The position numbers and the translations under genes were made by a program. A stretch of DNA of 64,000 nucleotides. Source: Drechslerella dactyloides. Its lineage: Eukaryota > Ascomycota > Orbiliomycetes > Orbiliales > Orbiliaceae. Position 1 is the stretch's first letter, and the number at the start of each line of letters is the position of its first letter. The stretch lies in contig JAGTWJ010000002.1 of assembly GCA_020064725.1 (NCBI GenBank), forward strand, positions 1,736,001 through 1,800,000, in the 5' to 3' direction. The notes beneath the pieces were generated by a model. It did not search any database and had not been told where the DNA came from. It worked only from the letters and a program-made list of their open reading frames with translations. Positions 60,884 to 64,000 of the stretch are shown one piece after another.

Positions 60884-61954
60884 ACGTATTCCACAAGCGA
60901 GCGAACATCCCAAGCGAGCGAACACCCCCCCAGCCCACCAAAAACCTTTTTATTAATATATTAATAAATATTTATTATAAAATTATAGAAAAATTACTTC
61001 TTTAAATAATAGTTTAAAATAATCTAGTTAGTATTTTTTTTTATTTTTTAATATTAATATTAAATTAATAATAATTATTTTAAATATTGTTAAAAACAAC
61101 ACATTTTTTTATTGTTTGACTCTAAATATCTAAATAATTTACGAACGAAAATCTTTAAAAATTAAAAATCTAATAAATAATGATATAATCTAGGCCTGTT
61201 TAAAGCTACTATTTATAATAATAAAAATTAAGTTCTAGAAACTCTGCTAAAGTTGGCACAACACACTAACTATTTTTTTAAAATAATTATACATAAATAT
61301 AATTAAAAAAATTAAAAAAATAAATTTGAATTTAATATATTAAAACTTTTTTATTTTTATTTTTTTAATTTTTTTTATATATTATATAATTTAATATCAA
61401 TATTTTTAATTTTTATAATAAAATTTTATAAAAAATTGAATTTTTATTAAAAAAATTTAAAAAAAATTATAAAATAAAATATTAATTTACTTTAATTTAA
61501 AAAAAATTTTAGGATTTTTTTTATTATATTTTTATATATAATTATAATAAAAAATAGCTAGTGTGTAGTCAGTGTGTTGTGCTAACTTTAGCAAAATCTA
61601 TAAATCTTAATTTTTAATATAATAGATAGAGGTTTTGTACAGGCCTAGATTATATATTTATTTAATAGATTTCTTATTTTTAAAGATTTTTATTTATATA
61701 TAATAAAGATATTTACTGGCAAACACTTAAGATTATATGCTGTTTTTTAAAAATTTTAAATTAATTATTATTAATTTATTTTTATATTTAAAAAATGTAA
61801 AAAAATATAATGAATTGATTTTAATTTATATTAGTTGAAAGATATTTTTTTTATAATTTTTTAAGAGATATTAATTAGAATATTAATAAAAAGGTTTTGG
61901 TGGGGTGTTGGGGTGTTCGCTCACTTGGGGTGTTCGCTCGCTTGTGGAATACGT
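60884..61954. mobile_element. MITE family A, copy A4
   Basis: 1,071 bp between TA dinucleotides, same orientation as A2 and almost identical to it. It lies in ORF1 of LINE copy 5; the LINE is continuous across it. Confidence 0.92.
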
Positions 61955-62283
61955 TATAGATATATTCTGCCTTTTATATTATATTTATTGCATTTATATT
62001 AATATATTTTATATTCTAAAAAACATATTCTACATATATTTGTAAATATATATATTGCAGCCAAATATCTAAATTTTAGCAGTTTATACATTGGTTTTTT
62101 AAATATATAAAATAATATTTCTTTATTTTTAGGAATTCTCTATTTAAGAATAATCTTTTATTATATAATATTTATTTTGCTATTTCTATTATTTTTATTA
62201 TTAATACTATAAAAGAATAAAATTTATTTGTTTGTTTATTTTCCAATATTAACTATCTTAATATTCTTGCTAATTTATAGATA

Positions 62284-64000
62284 ACGTCAAAGATAAGCGA
62301 GCGAGCCGGACAAGCGAGCGAGCCACCTCCGGCCGCCTATGGACCCCTTTACCTTTACTACCACATATCTTAATAACCACAACAATGGCTACTTCTATGA
62401 CTAAATCATGTATAAATATAGCTATTCAAGCTTTAAAAAAAGATATAGCTTTAAGTATCAAGACTGCTGCAAAACTATATAATATCTCCTGGTCCACCCT
62501 TACCCATTAGTATAAAGACCATATCTCTAAGGTAGATAATACCCTAAAATTGTAAAACCTTATAAATTTAGAAGAGAATATTATTATTCAGTATATATTT
62601 AAGCTATATATGCGATCTTTTTATTTTAGATTAAATAATATAAAAGATATAGTTAACCAGCTGCTGTTAATGTGTAGTGATAATAGTATGTGACATATCA
62701 GTAAGAAATAGGCTGGTAACTTTGTTAAATGTTGCCTAGAGCTATAGATATATCTATCTAGAAAGTATAACTATTAGTGAGTAAAATATAAAGATCCTAT
62801 GTTTATTAGCAAATGGTTTCAGCTAGTTGAGACTATAAAAGCTAAGTATAGCATTATAGATAACAATATCTATAATTTTGATAAGATTGGCTTCATAATA
62901 GGTATGATATCTATAACTACTGTTGTTATAAGTACCAAATCATATAATAAAATAAAACTAGCATAGCCTAAAAACTATAAATAAGTAATAATTATCCAAA
63001 AGATAAGTATAGAAAATTAGGTATTACTATTATTTATTATTTTTATTGGGTAATATTATCTAGCTAGCTGGTATACAGTAACTAAGCTACTAGTGGATTA
63101 GGTTATTATATTTTCTGATAATAGTTAGATAATGAATGAGCTTATTCTATAGTAATTATAGTACTTTGATAAATTTATAGTATAGCATTATTATTTGGAT
63201 TACTAGCTATTAGTCCTAGATAGTTATAAAAGTTATTATTTAGCTATTTTTGAGTTGTATTATTAAGAACACAAGATTATTATAATTTATATACTATTAT
63301 ATTTATTGTATATTTTCTAGCTATTAAATATTAGCTACTTTGGACTATTAAAACAAATATATAGCAAGAAAGTAGAGAGTTTAATACATGTGTATATTAA
63401 CTATATCTCTAAACTGGAGTTTCTCTCCAGATTTTACAAGATATTTACTACTATAATAACGCCTAAAAACATACACAGCAGCTTTGCTGAAACTAGTATT
63501 ATATCTTATAACCCAGACAGAATTCTATTAAAACTGAATATATAATTACTAGTAGCCACTCTAGTAAATTTATGCCCAGATACCACGAATATGGAAGCTA
63601 CCTGGACTATAAAGATACTATTAAATCTGTTAGAGATTAGCCTACAAGTAAGCCTAATTAAAAACCAGATTACCTAATACTAGAATACTTCTTCTATATT
63701 GTTGCTAGCAGCTGTGGACTAGCTGTCTAAAAGGGTGTAGACAATAATGCACCAAATAGCGCTTATATGCACGGAGAATATAACACTTTGTTCTGCAAAT
63801 AAGCTGCTAAACAAGCACCAGCAACTAAAAAGACAGTATATACAGTATAGGGGTATGTTTACTATACACTAGACTAATAAAATCCTGGACAATAATATTA
63901 TAGATAAAGTAGTTGAGTAGCTAACACCTCTAAAACACCAGCATACCCTCTAGCTAGAGGCTACCTCTGTGTATATATGCTACTATAGTAATTGTGGCAA
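62284..64000 (+). mobile_element. Fot1/pogo-like transposon E6 (cut by window edge)
   Basis: Left TIR of type E is clean: ACGTCAAAGAT, AAGCGAGCGAGCCGGAC, second unit, CACCTCCGGCCGCC. By comparison with E1-E5 about 175 bp including the right TIR lie outside the window. It is one of the least damaged E copies. Inserted in ORF1 of LINE copy 5. Confidence 0.9.
62385..64000 (+). pseudogene. DDE transposase pseudogene of E6 (partial)
   Basis: ATG at 62385. The helix-turn-helix part is well readable (LKKDIALSIKTAAKLYNISW). YNFDKIGF keeps the first Asp and LLVLDSYKSYY the second; the third-Asp box LLNISYFGLLK is Asp to Asn. TAG stops replace many Gln codons. The start of the C-terminal knuckle (CYYSNCG) is at the window edge. 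Confidence 0.82.

Larger units (their letters stand above)
58640..62283 (-). mobile_element. Tad1-like LINE, copy 5 (fragment)
   Basis: Minus-strand LINE from within the RT domain (left, broken by copy 4) through endonuclease and into ORF1, where E6 begins. MITE A4 (60884-61954) interrupts ORF1. Its 3' half (rest of RT, RNase H, UTR) is not found on the left side of copy 4 as expected. A transposon excision footprint lies at 59050-59057. Confidence 0.78.

Overview
This window is a gene-free, extremely AT-rich block of nested transposable elements, of the kind found in the AT-rich compartments of filamentous ascomycetes that use or used repeat-induced point mutation (RIP). The evidence is internal. 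Several copies of each element family are present, they differ almost only by C-to-T and G-to-A transitions, and glutamine codons have become TAG or TAA. The element families are typical of fungi: a Fot1/pogo-type DDE transposon, a Tad1-like LINE with RNase H, and a Ty1/copia element. I saw no host gene, tRNA or rRNA. The species cannot be named from this sequence.

Layout. 1-1.35 kb: end of a MITE (family A), a 24-bp tandem array and two Helentron-like 3' termini. 1.44-12.33 kb: one minus-strand copia element with 235-bp LTRs and the 5-bp target duplication AAATT. It is interrupted by a decayed Fot1-like element (E1), MITE B1 and MITE C1. 12.3-17.9 kb: unrecognised decayed sequence, MITE A2, a Helentron-like element with microsatellites, Fot1-like E2 and a zinc-finger-like remnant. 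17.9-33.8 kb: two LINE copies tail to tail, forming a giant inverted repeat. They carry the only intact gene of the window (the Fot1-like transposase of element D, 19247-20902) plus MITEs A3, C2, C3 and the decayed E3. 33.8-40.65 kb: a truncated Fot1-like remnant, MITE B2, MITE C4, four Helentron-like elements and a 489-bp TIR element with a 9-bp target duplication. 40.65-64 kb: three more LINE copies (minus, plus, minus) riddled with Fot1-like copies E4, F1, F2, E5, E6 and MITE A4.

How the parts relate. All Fot1-like elements and MITE families A, B and C share one terminal design: ACGT at the tip inside a TA target, an 11-nt leader, then a 17-bp unit starting AAGCG repeated twice in direct orientation. 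The leader and the unit vary together by family, which suggests one transposase superfamily with several binding specificities acting on full-length and miniature elements. Element D is unmutated and could be an active source, whereas the nine other Fot1-like copies have transposase genes ruined by transitions but mostly clean ends. Seven Helentron-like 3' ends share a short hairpin whose stem changes by compensating substitutions.

Most entries below are dead elements. Boundaries given by TIRs, LTRs or target duplications are good to the base. Those of decayed coding remnants are approximate.
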